This document shows, one piece after another, positions 8,577 to 16,273 of a DNA stretch of 64,000 bases. Position 1 is the stretch's first letter. Every line of letters starts with the position of its first letter. The stretch spans positions 62,001-126,000 of the forward strand of contig JAKPPU010000067.1 of NCBI GenBank assembly GCA_029547185.1. The letters run 5' to 3'. The notes under the pieces are model-generated. The model worked only from the letters and a program-made list of their open reading frames with translations, was not told where the DNA came from and did not search any database. The translations under genes were made by a program, and so were the position numbers. This DNA comes from Deltaproteobacteria bacterium. GTDB taxonomy: Bacteria; Desulfobacterota; Desulfomonilia; UBA1062.

Positions 8577-9347
8577 ATGCCTTTCATGATAAGACATCGT
8601 GATTGTTCTGTTTGCCACCTGCCTTTTTCTTGTGATAACCCATCGTGTGTGAAGGAGACCATACGCCATGTCATGAGGGAATGCATAAATGCCTCGTGCA
8701 GGATGCGCTTCCCGGTCATTCTGCAGATGCCCCGGGATGTCAAGTGCCCCCTGTGCAGCTCTCCCACGATTGCGGTCATTCCACCCTATGAGGAGCACCG
8801 GGTGAGCGGCATCGACTGCAGGACCGACGGAACCCCGCTGGAGGCGCTCCTCGATAATATCCGCAGCATCTACAACGTGGGGTCCATGTTCAGGACCTCG
8901 GACGGAGCGGGCATTTCCCGTCTCCACCTCTGCGGCATGACCCCGACACCCGGCAATCCCAGGCTTGCAAAGACAGCACTCGGTGCACAGGAAACCGTAG
9001 CGTGGACGTATGAACGAAACGGCCTCATCGCGGCCCGAACGCTCAGGGAGTCGGGAAAACGGCTCTGGGCCCTGGAGGGAGGCGCGGCATCGGTCCCTTT
9101 GCATGAAGCCGTACAGGCCATACCGGGGGCTCCGATCGTGCTCGTCGTGGGCAACGAGGTTTCAGGGGTGGACCCCGGGATCATGGAGCTCTGCGACCGC
9201 ATCGTCCACATCCCGATGAAGGGCTCGAAGACCTCTCTCAACGCGGCAGTCGCGTTCGGGATCGCCGCCTTTACCCTCTGTTCCATACCTGGGGCGTCGG
9301 GAGAGAGCCCCATAGCTTCTTCAGGCGGTCCCGCTTCCATGCGCTGA
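8577..9347 (+). CDS. TrmH/SpoU-family RNA 2'-O-methyltransferase with cysteine-rich N-terminus
   Basis: 256 residues. The C-terminal two-thirds is a SPOUT methyltransferase with the three family motifs: LLDNIRSIYNVGSMFRTSDG, IVLVVGNEVSGVDP and IHIPMKGSKTSLNAAVAFGI. The knotted SAM site methylates ribose in tRNA or rRNA. The first 60 residues hold eight cysteines (10, 13, 19, 24, 36, 41, 57, 60), including VKCPLCSS, which suggests one or two zinc fingers for RNA binding; this is unusual for the family. The ATG at 8577 has no strong ribosome binding site, so the start is uncertain; starting further downstream would lose cysteines. Confidence 0.8.
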   Translation: MPFMIRHRDCSVCHLPFSCDNPSCVKETIRHVMRECINASCRMRFPVILQMPRDVKCPLCSSPTIAVIPPYEEHRVSGIDCRTDGTPLEALLDNIRSIYNVGSMFRTSDGAGISRLHLCGMTPTPGNPRLAKTALGAQETVAWTYERNGLIAARTLRESGKRLWALEGGAASVPLHEAVQAIPGAPIVLVVGNEVSGVDPGIMELCDRIVHIPMKGSKTSLNAAVAFGIAAFTLCSIPGASGESPIASSGGPASMR

Positions 9348-9448
9348 TCCATCATCTCGATTTTGCGTGTCTTATCATTCAATAATCAAAACTGCATTAC
9401 CGATAGGGAACAATGTGTAATTATCCGAATCATTAAGAAGAGGATGTT

Positions 9449-9910
9449 ATGGATGTACAATTGGTAAATCCCTTCATCGAAGCAACCATCCACGTCCTGT
9501 CGTCTCTGGCCTTCGTAGAGGCGCACGTGGGAAGGCCTTACCTGAAAAAGGACCCCGTGGCCCAGGGCGATGTCTCCGGCATTGTGGGCTTGAGCGGAGA
9601 AGCCAAGGGAACGATCTCTGTCACGTTTACAAAGCAATGCATCCTGAAGATCGTCTCGAAGATGTTCGGGGAGGAAATCACCGAGATCAACGACGAAGTC
9701 AGGGACGCTGTCGGGGAGATCCTCAATATCGTCTCCGGCAACGGCCGGCAGAGACTGCGGGGTCTCGGGAAAAGGGTGAAAGGGGCCATACCCACGATAA
9801 TCACGGGCAGGAACCACATCATCACGCATATAACCTCGCATCCCATAATTGCCGTCCCGTTCGAGACGGAAAACGGCAGCTTCACCTTCGAGGTCTGTCT
9901 TGAAGAATAG
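9449..9910 (+). CDS. CheX-like chemotaxis phosphatase-fold protein (copy 2)
   Basis: 153 residues, a close paralogue of the protein at 8044-8505. Both start MDV-LVNPFIEA, both have YLKKD near residue 31 and the same VRDAVGEILNIVSG block, with Glu90 and Asn93 as the expected phosphatase pair. The copies differ most after residue 100. AGAGGATG gives a ribosome binding site in front of the ATG. The arrangement (CheX, methyltransferase, CheX) looks like a duplication with an unrelated gene in between. Divergence suggests the two act on different response regulators or form a heterodimer; this is inference. Confidence 0.85.
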   Translation: MDVQLVNPFIEATIHVLSSLAFVEAHVGRPYLKKDPVAQGDVSGIVGLSGEAKGTISVTFTKQCILKIVSKMFGEEITEINDEVRDAVGEILNIVSGNGRQRLRGLGKRVKGAIPTIITGRNHIITHITSHPIIAVPFETENGSFTFEVCLEE

Positions 9911-10114
9911 TTCCTCCTCCATGCCCGGAGGAATAATCAACGCAGCTTAAGCTTTCAAGATTTCGGATCAGAGAATGTCTTCGAGCAGGTTTTCATCCTG
10001 GGCGTGCCTGCTTGAAAAAGTCCTTCATATGCTTGAAACCGACCACCGGAATAAATATTTATTGGGTAAAAGAATATAATTTTCTCTTCATTCGGCTGCA
10101 TGGAGGAGGTTTCC

Positions 10115-10507
10115 ATGGCTCAGGGACCGGGTATCGCTCTTCTTATCATTATCGGATTGGGATCGGGCATCATGTCCGGGATGTTCGGAATCGGCGGAGG
10201 CATCATTATCGTTCCCGCGCTGGTCTACCTCATGGGCTTTTCCCAGCACGAAGCCATCGGCACCAGCCTGGCCATCCTCCTGCCGCCGGTTGGCCTGGGG
10301 GCCGTGCTGGAGTACTACCGCCACGGGAATGTCGACCTTCGCTCGGCGATCATCGTCGCCCTGGGGCTGTTTCTCGGCGCATGGCTCGCCTCATCCGTTG
10401 CGAACCGCGTTGCCGAAGCATTCATGCGCCTGGCCTTCGGGGTGTTCGTCACCGTGATGGGCGTTCTCATAATCCTGAACACCTTGAAGAAGTACCCGCT
10501 TCACTGA
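10115..10507 (+). CDS. half-size TauE/SafE (TSUP) family membrane protein
   Basis: 130 residues with about four membrane segments. IGLGSGIMSGMFGIGGGIIIVPAL is the signature of the sulfite exporter TauE/SafE family, together with HEAIGTSLAI and a C-terminal MGVLIIL. Full-length TSUP proteins have two such repeats (about 250 residues); this one has a single repeat and ends in a clean stop, so it should work as a homodimer. The ATG at 10115 is preceded by GGAGGAGG; an ATG at 10100 overlaps that site and is less likely. TATAAT at 10075-10080 may be its -10 box. It converges with the AGPS-like gene, leaving five bases between stops. Confidence 0.8.
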   Translation: MAQGPGIALLIIIGLGSGIMSGMFGIGGGIIIVPALVYLMGFSQHEAIGTSLAILLPPVGLGAVLEYYRHGNVDLRSAIIVALGLFLGAWLASSVANRVAEAFMRLAFGVFVTVMGVLIILNTLKKYPLH

Positions 10508-10512
10508 AAAAA

Positions 10513-12231
10513 TTACAAGACGTGCTTTCTCTCCTCCTCGGGAAGGTCGAGACCCAGCTGTCCGCCCGGGTTCATGATGCCGTTCGGATCGAAATGCCTC
10601 TTGATCGTCCGGAGCACCTCCATCTGCTCGGCGCCGAGGTACTCGTCCATGTACGGGGCCATCATCCGGCCTACACCATGGTGATGGCTCAGGGAGCCAC
10701 CGTTTTTCATCATGGATTCGATGATGCCCCGCTGGAAGGACCTGAACTCTTCCACATTCGTGGTCTTCATGATGAAGATGAAGTACAGGTTCGTCCCTTG
10801 CGGGTAGAAGTGGGAGGCATGCGTCATGCACATGGTCCCCGGTCTGCTCTTGATGAAGTACCTCACGCCCTCGTGGACCTTGTGGAGATTGTCCCAGGTC
10901 ACGCTCGCCTCGAGGGTATCGATCTGGATCCCGTAGTCCTGCAGATCCTCGCGCATATAGGGTTCGGTATACCGGGTCTTCTCCCATTTCTTTCCCGCGT
11001 AGCCCGTGAGGTACATTGCGCCGTGGGCCTTGCATATCTTCATGATCTTTTTCTTGACGAGCTTCGTGTAGTCGCCGTCTCCCTCGATGTTTCCCAGACA
11101 CAGACAGCGCTCCATGGGCCGGTATCCCTTCCTGACGAGGTATCTGTCCAAAAAGGAGGGCATCCCGTAGAGCTTCAGGCCCCGATCGGTCTCTTCCGGA
11201 TCGGAAATCCGGTAGATCGCAGGCATGCCGAACTCTCCCTGCATGATCTCCCTGCTTGCATTCACCGCGGCCTTCCAGGAGGGGAATATGAACGAGAAGT
11301 ATCTCCTGTTCTCGGGCATGAAGCGGTAGATCTTCATGGTGACCTCGACGAGGATGCCGAACGTGCCCTCGGAGCCCTTCATGATGTCGTTCACCTTGGG
11401 GCCCGTGGCTGCAGCAGGGAACTCGCGGGTCCTGAAGGTTCCGGTCGGCGTCACGTACTCCTGGCTGATGACGAGGTCGCGGGCATCGCCGTAATAGGTC
11501 GATGCCTGCCCCGATCCCAGGGTGACGACCCATCCGCCCACTGTCGAGTACTCGAATGACTGGGGAAAGTGCCCGCAGGTGTACCTCCTCTTCGCACCGA
11601 AGAGCTCCGGGGCGCGGTTGAGGGCGTTCTCATAGGCGGGCCCGTACATGCCGGGCTGGACCCGGGCCGTCTGGTTGGTTTCGTTGATCTCGAGGAGCTT
11701 GTTCATGTGCGTGCTCAGGACGAGGGTCACCCCGCCTTTTGCGGGCCGGACCCCGAAGTTCACCGAAGACCCTGCAGCGAACACATACATGGGAATCCCG
11801 TTGTCGTTGCAGTAGGCAACCAGGCTCTTCACGTCCTGCTTGTCTCTCGGGTGCACGACGACGTCGGTCACATCCCGGACGATCCCCTTGCGCAGCTCCA
11901 TGGACTCTTCGGTGGTCTTTCCGTAGCTGTACTTGACCCTGCTGTAGGGATCGCACGCAACATTGTCCGATCCTACGATGTCCCTGAATCTGTCGATATG
12001 CCTCGCATCGAGCCCCACCGGCTTCGCAAGCTCGACCTTCTGGTTGCCTTCCTCGATCTTCCGGCTGAAGTCGCCTCTGCTCATGCCGAACTCTTCCATC
12101 ATCATTGTAACCCATCCGTGGCTCGGATGCTTGAAGGCATTCGGATTGCCGTACTTTACGATAGACCTCATGGTTCCGCTTGACGGGGCCTTTTCCGTCC
12201 AGTCGGGACTGAACTTCTTTCTCCTGAACAT
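10513..12231 (-). CDS. FAD-binding oxidase of the alkyldihydroxyacetonephosphate synthase (AGPS)-like group
   Basis: 572 residues with a VAO/PCMH-type FAD-binding domain (PMYVFAAGSSVNFGVRPAKG; YSTVGGWVVTLGSGQAS; MKGSEGTFGILVEVTMK) and the C-terminal FAD-oxidase cap containing SLSHHHGVGRMMAPYM, the histidine-rich block characteristic of alkyl-DHAP synthases. In eukaryotes AGPS swaps the acyl chain of acyl-DHAP for a fatty alcohol to make the ether bond. Bacterial relatives are often uncharacterised oxidases, so ether lipid synthesis is only a hypothesis. The ATG at 12231 shares one base with the TGA of the upstream glpD-like gene (TGATG) and has GGAGG five bases away, indicating translational coupling. 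Confidence 0.85.
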   Translation of the reverse strand: MFRRKKFSPDWTEKAPSSGTMRSIVKYGNPNAFKHPSHGWVTMMMEEFGMSRGDFSRKIEEGNQKVELAKPVGLDARHIDRFRDIVGSDNVACDPYSRVKYSYGKTTEESMELRKGIVRDVTDVVVHPRDKQDVKSLVAYCNDNGIPMYVFAAGSSVNFGVRPAKGGVTLVLSTHMNKLLEINETNQTARVQPGMYGPAYENALNRAPELFGAKRRYTCGHFPQSFEYSTVGGWVVTLGSGQASTYYGDARDLVISQEYVTPTGTFRTREFPAAATGPKVNDIMKGSEGTFGILVEVTMKIYRFMPENRRYFSFIFPSWKAAVNASREIMQGEFGMPAIYRISDPEETDRGLKLYGMPSFLDRYLVRKGYRPMERCLCLGNIEGDGDYTKLVKKKIMKICKAHGAMYLTGYAGKKWEKTRYTEPYMREDLQDYGIQIDTLEASVTWDNLHKVHEGVRYFIKSRPGTMCMTHASHFYPQGTNLYFIFIMKTTNVEEFRSFQRGIIESMMKNGGSLSHHHGVGRMMAPYMDEYLGAEQMEVLRTIKRHFDPNGIMNPGGQLGLDLPEEERKHVL

Positions 12232-13895
12232 CACTCCCTCCTTGAGGCGGTGTCTTCGCTTCCCGGTACGGCCAGCAGCCTCACGGTATTTTCATACTCC
12301 ATATCGGTCCTCTTGTCATCCCAGCCGAGCTCTCTCGCGGCTATGGCGGCGACATGTTTCAGGATTTTTTCTCCAGGATTGCCGAGCGTGGCAATGCCGG
12401 TCCTCCTGAGCACGATGTCGCTCAGGGACCTTGCCATTTCATTCCTGACGGCGAACACCGCTTCGGCCAGGATCTCGCCGTCTCCGCTGACGACCTCGGC
12501 ATACTCCCGGCTGCTCCGTGCGATCTCGAGGACCTTTCCGTATTCGGTGCCGTAGTGCCTGCCGAGATACTCGAGGGTGTCCGGGCCGAAATCGGGGTTC
12601 TTCTGCTTGATGGAATCGATGAACGCATGGATGTCACGGATTTCGCAGCCGTAGAGATAGCGCCTGTCTGTGATCACCTGGCCCATGGGCTTCTCCGTCT
12701 TCTTCCAGACCAGGTCCAGGACCTTCTCCGCCAGGTTCCGGCTCGTCGTGTACTTGCCGCCCTCCACGGTGATGAGGCCTTCGAGGCCGTCGACGGCATT
12801 GTCGTAGATCTCGTACTTTCTCGAAGACTCGTAGGTTCCCTCGGTCTGCTCCTCGACGAGCGGCCTCAATCCTCCGTAGGTGTACTTCACGTCCTCGAAT
12901 TTTATGAACCCCTGCCCGAAGACCGAGTTCACCTCTTCGATGAGCTCGAGGATGCTCTCCTTGGTCACGTGGTACTCATCCGGACTTCCGACGTATTCCT
13001 TGTCCGTGGTGCCGATCAGGGTATGGCCGCGCCAGGGGATGAGGAAGAAATGCCTTCCCTTCGGGGTCATGGAGGCAAGGACGCTGCCCTCGCTGATCTT
13101 CTTCGCGGTGATGATGTGGATGCCTTCCGAACGCCTGAGCGTCTCGTTCACCTCGCCTTTCTTGGCCAGGCCGAGGAGGATGTCGGCCCATGGGCCTCCG
13201 CAGTTGATGATGACGTCGCCGCGGACCTCGTGAACCGCATTCGTCAGGACGTCGGTCACCCTCACGCCCGTGACCCTATCGGGGCTGTCCATGAGGAAAC
13301 CGTCGACCTTCGCGTAGTTCGAAACCTTGGCGCCGAAGGACACTGCGGATTTGATGAAGGCTAGGGTGAGCCGCTCGGGGAAGATGCTCTTGCAGTCGTA
13401 GAAGACAGAGGCGCCCGTGAGCACCTGATCGCCGAGGCACGGCTGCATTTCGACCGCCTCCTTGGCCGACACCGTCCTGTGCAGGGGGATCTTCTTGCTT
13501 TCGTCCCAGGTCCGGCCGCGATCGTACGAGAGAATGTCGTAGAGGGTAAGCCCGAGTTTCATGACCCACTTGCTGTTCTTGAGAGAGGATTTGTAGTGCG
13601 TCATGAGCATGGGGAAAGGATAGACGAAGTTCGGCGCGATGTCCTCGAGGACCTTGCGCTCCCTGAGAGATTCCCTCACCAGGGAGAACTCGTTGTTGGC
13701 CAGGTACCGCAGGCCTCCGTGGATGAGCTTTGACGTGGCGGCCGATGTGGCCCCGGAAAAATCCTTCTTTTCGAGAAGGGCGACCTTGAGGCCTCTGCTC
13801 GCGGCGTCATAGGCGACAGCGGCCCCGGTGATGCCTCCGCCGATGATGACCACGTCGAAGCGTTCATCGCTCTGTTTCTCTATAAATCTTTCCAT
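12231..13895 (-). CDS. glpD: FAD-dependent glycerol-3-phosphate dehydrogenase
   Basis: 554 residues. An N-terminal FAD fold DVVIIGGGITGAAVAYDAAS is followed by the GlpD signatures KLIHGGLRYLANNEFSLVRE and FLIPWRGHTLIGTTDKEY, with a C-terminal helical domain. The enzyme oxidises glycerol-3-phosphate to dihydroxyacetone phosphate and feeds electrons to the quinone pool at the inner membrane. The ATG at 13895 has AGGAGG six bases upstream. It is the middle gene of gntR-glpD-AGPS-like, four bases after the regulator gene and overlapping the next gene by one base. The product DHAP is the backbone precursor that an AGPS-type enzyme would use in acylated form. Confidence 0.9.
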   Translation of the reverse strand: MERFIEKQSDERFDVVIIGGGITGAAVAYDAASRGLKVALLEKKDFSGATSAATSKLIHGGLRYLANNEFSLVRESLRERKVLEDIAPNFVYPFPMLMTHYKSSLKNSKWVMKLGLTLYDILSYDRGRTWDESKKIPLHRTVSAKEAVEMQPCLGDQVLTGASVFYDCKSIFPERLTLAFIKSAVSFGAKVSNYAKVDGFLMDSPDRVTGVRVTDVLTNAVHEVRGDVIINCGGPWADILLGLAKKGEVNETLRRSEGIHIITAKKISEGSVLASMTPKGRHFFLIPWRGHTLIGTTDKEYVGSPDEYHVTKESILELIEEVNSVFGQGFIKFEDVKYTYGGLRPLVEEQTEGTYESSRKYEIYDNAVDGLEGLITVEGGKYTTSRNLAEKVLDLVWKKTEKPMGQVITDRRYLYGCEIRDIHAFIDSIKQKNPDFGPDTLEYLGRHYGTEYGKVLEIARSSREYAEVVSGDGEILAEAVFAVRNEMARSLSDIVLRRTGIATLGNPGEKILKHVAAIAARELGWDDKRTDMEYENTVRLLAVPGSEDTASRRE

Positions 13896-13899
13896 CTTC

Positions 13900-14625
13900 T
13901 TACCTCCTGCGATCGTTCCCGATCCGGAATTTTTCGACCACCGCATCCTCGGCATACTTCATGACATCCTCCATGATCTTCCGTGCCTTCCTGTCATCCC
14001 TGTCCCTGATTGCACGATAGATATCTTCGTGAAAGCGCTGAGAGCGCTCTACGTTCTTGGGCTCGTCGAAATAGAGATACCCGTACTCGAGCATGAACTT
14101 GTTGGAGAAGTTGAGCAGGATGAGGTAGAGGATGTTCGAGCTTGCGAGGCCTATGATGTGGTGCACTTCGATATCCCTTTCCACGATGGAGAGGCCGTCG
14201 CTTTTCCAGATCACCTGTTCCAGGGCGGCGAGGTGCTCGTCTGTCCTGTATCTCGCTGCAAGGGCCGCCATATCGGGGCTGATCATGCTCCTGAACTCGA
14301 GAAGCGTCGAAATGATGGTGTCCCTCTGCTGCTCGTCGAGACGGATGAGGGCCCTGATGAGCTCGAGACTGCCGCTCTTGAGATAATCCTTCACGTAGAT
14401 TCCGTCACCCTGGCGGATTTCGACGAGGTCGAGAGACTCGAGCTTGCTCAAGGCCGCTCTCACGGTCGACCTGTTGACTTCGAGGTCCCGAGCAATCTCC
14501 CTCTCCGCAGGAAGCTTCTCGCCGATACGAAGCTGCCCCCTGATAATGCCCTTCAAAAGGATGTTCTCGATCTCTCCGGAAAGCCTGCTGCGCATGAGCG
14601 GACGGGCAAAGAGCGAAACAGCCAT
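13900..14625 (-). CDS. GntR-family (FadR subfamily) transcriptional regulator
   Basis: 241 residues. The N-terminal winged helix contains GEKLPAEREIARDLEVNRSTVRAALSKLESL; the C-terminal FCD ligand-binding helical domain includes DIEVHHIIGLASSN and RFHEDIYRAIRDRD, where metal-binding histidines usually sit. The start at 14625 follows GAGGAGG. It is the first gene of a three-gene operon with the glycerol-3-phosphate dehydrogenase and AGPS-like genes. A perfect TGGT-NNN-ACCA half-site pair lies just upstream (14651-14661), so autoregulation of the operon is very likely. The effector could be a phosphorylated triose, organic acid or acyl compound; it cannot be decided from sequence. Confidence 0.9.
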   Translation of the reverse strand: MAVSLFARPLMRSRLSGEIENILLKGIIRGQLRIGEKLPAEREIARDLEVNRSTVRAALSKLESLDLVEIRQGDGIYVKDYLKSGSLELIRALIRLDEQQRDTIISTLLEFRSMISPDMAALAARYRTDEHLAALEQVIWKSDGLSIVERDIEVHHIIGLASSNILYLILLNFSNKFMLEYGYLYFDEPKNVERSQRFHEDIYRAIRDRDDRKARKIMEDVMKYAEDAVVEKFRIGNDRRR

Positions 14626-14641
14626 GAAACCCTCCTCGTTA

Positions 14642-14669
14642 TTGGTCCATTGGTCCGACCATTGGACCA
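14642..14669. promoter_or_regulatory. FadR/GntR-type operator cluster upstream of the gntR-glpD operon
   Basis: TGGTCCGACCA at 14651-14661 is a perfect match to the TGGT-NNN-ACCA palindrome bound by FCD-type GntR regulators. It is flanked by TTGGTCCA (14642-14649) and TTGGACCA (14662-14669), which form a wider inverted repeat around it. It sits 17-44 bases before the regulator's start codon, where a repressor would block the promoter or early transcription. Confidence 0.75.
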
Positions 14670-14787
14670 TTTTACCTAACTGCCGGCCTTTGTCAAGGAA
14701 ATTTTCAGCAGGCTCGCTGCGCGGTCAATCAGGAGGCTCAGGCCCTTCCCAGCCCATGAAAGGACGCTTAATCCGGCCGCGGAGGAG

Positions 14788-15081
14788 TTAGCGAGGGCCT
14801 CCCGCAACAGTCTTTTCGGGGAAAAGCTCACTGACTTCCCCCTCACGGATGATTGCGAGAACGATTCCCCCGTCTTTGTCCCATCGGAGCTCTCCTCCGA
14901 GGAAGATCTCCCGGAAGGCTTCTTCGTCCAATGGATCAGCTTTTACAGGACTGCTGCACACGAAGGCTGCATCGAGCCCGTTCCCGGAAGATGCGGAGGA
15001 TACAAAAAAGTCGTCGATACAGGAGACAGCGAGGTTGAAAAAGGTGATGTAGGCGAGCGCCGGTAAGATCTTCCAGCTCAT
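14788..15081 (-). CDS. short PstS-like periplasmic protein or remnant (possible lipoprotein)
   Basis: 97 residues. The N-terminus MSWKILPALAYITFFNLAVSC is a signal sequence ending at a possible lipobox cysteine. Around residue 57 FREIFLGGELRWDKDGG resembles the loop of small phosphate-binding-protein-like proteins (FLGK-x-x-W-x-DG). Those proteins usually continue another 50-60 residues with a second lobe; here the frame stops about 25 residues after the block and I find no continuation in other frames. So it is either a minimal variant or a truncated gene. It lies downstream of the tocopherol-cyclase-like gene on the same strand. Confidence 0.5.
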   Translation of the reverse strand: MSWKILPALAYITFFNLAVSCIDDFFVSSASSGNGLDAAFVCSSPVKADPLDEEAFREIFLGGELRWDKDGGIVLAIIREGEVSELFPEKTVAGGPR

Positions 15082-15193
15082 GAAGTGCGGGTTCCTCCCC
15101 TATGGCGTGCGTTCGAGATTCGCATACGGCAGATGTATCGGGGTTTCGGCTTCCGGGCTTGAATCGGGATGCCGGGACCGCGTTTTCAGGCTT

Positions 15194-16183
15194 TCAGCAG
15201 GACGCAAGCCCGTCCATCAGTCTGCTCATGTCTCCGACATACTCGAGGCCGGCATTTTTTCCGGCCCCCGTGAACAGCAGCCCCCTGCCCTTTTTCTCGT
15301 GGAGCGCCACGTGGATGACCGATTCGAGGTTCTCGTCGATCCTGACCGACATATCCCCGATCTTCGGGGCCATGAGAGGGGTACCTCCTCCTGCCCTCTC
15401 GCCTCTGATTTCCAGGCGATACTTCCTGTCCTCGAGGGAAAATGCTATCCGGCTGCCGTCGATTTTGAGCCCTCTCACCTTCGCACCGGTATACGTCGTA
15501 AACCGGTAGAGACTTCCATCCAGGAGCAGGCCGAAGAGGTACCCGATGAAATGGCGGCCGATCCAGGGGATGTCCGCTATGGAGCCGAAGAGGGATACGT
15601 CGGAGTCGCCGAAGTGATTCGTCTGCATCCATATCCAGGAGCTGGGCATGGAGGTTCCCCAATCCTTCTCCATATACCCCTTCCCGCCGGTGAAATCCTG
15701 CTTCACGCCGTTGATCTCGAAATGACCCTCGATCGAGCTGTTGAAGCTCAGGACATCGTGATAGCACTCCATCATGGGAAGGAGGCCGTACCATCCCATG
15801 GCCCCGGGAGAAAGCAACGACACCGGCCACGAGCGCACGTTGCCGTACACAAGGTCGGCCTTGATCGCTGTGCCGTCCTGATCGATATCGAGACGGACCC
15901 TGTTCAGGCTGAAACGGCTGCGCCCTATCTCGATGTCGAATGCCTTCTCGTCCGCCCGGAACTCATCGATGGGATACCTGAAGTAATACGACCTGCCCTC
16001 CCGTGCATCCAGGAACTGGACAAAGGCATGGGCCTTGTCCCTGTTCTTCGGGATCGATATGCCGGGAATCACCTCATAGGCGGCCTTTTCGTCAGGGCCG
16101 ACATTCTTGTAGTACCAGCCCTCGTAGTAACCGGACTTGTTCAGACTTCCCTGGAACACGGCAGGATGCCACAGCTTGAGCAT
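15194..16183 (-). CDS. tocopherol cyclase-like protein
   Basis: 329 residues. The family pattern is clear: GYYEGWYYKNVG near residue 18, KAHAFVQFLD, GYMEKDWGTSMPSSWIWMQ with TNHF around residues 172-193, and a C-terminal lipocalin-like beta domain. The plant enzyme VTE1 closes the chromanol ring of tocopherols. Bacterial members of this Pfam family in organisms that make no tocopherol have no established role; a lipid- or isoprenoid-binding function in the cytoplasm is plausible. There is no signal peptide. A quinone biosynthesis-type methyltransferase (26482) and a geranylgeranyl reductase-family protein (46983) occur in the same window but not nearby. Confidence 0.8.
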   Translation of the reverse strand: MLKLWHPAVFQGSLNKSGYYEGWYYKNVGPDEKAAYEVIPGISIPKNRDKAHAFVQFLDAREGRSYYFRYPIDEFRADEKAFDIEIGRSRFSLNRVRLDIDQDGTAIKADLVYGNVRSWPVSLLSPGAMGWYGLLPMMECYHDVLSFNSSIEGHFEINGVKQDFTGGKGYMEKDWGTSMPSSWIWMQTNHFGDSDVSLFGSIADIPWIGRHFIGYLFGLLLDGSLYRFTTYTGAKVRGLKIDGSRIAFSLEDRKYRLEIRGERAGGGTPLMAPKIGDMSVRIDENLESVIHVALHEKKGRGLLFTGAGKNAGLEYVGDMSRLMDGLASC

Positions 16184-16273
16184 ATGACCTCTTCAGCGGA
16201 TATTCTTCCTATATAGATTCTTAAAGGCTCTGCCCTTCAAATCAATGCTCGAAGAAAAGTGAAGAGGGTCCCG

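Noticed and set aside
10012..11559. 515-codon forward frame covering the TSUP gene and part of the AGPS-like gene
   Set aside because: It crosses two real genes in the wrong frames and shows shadow composition.
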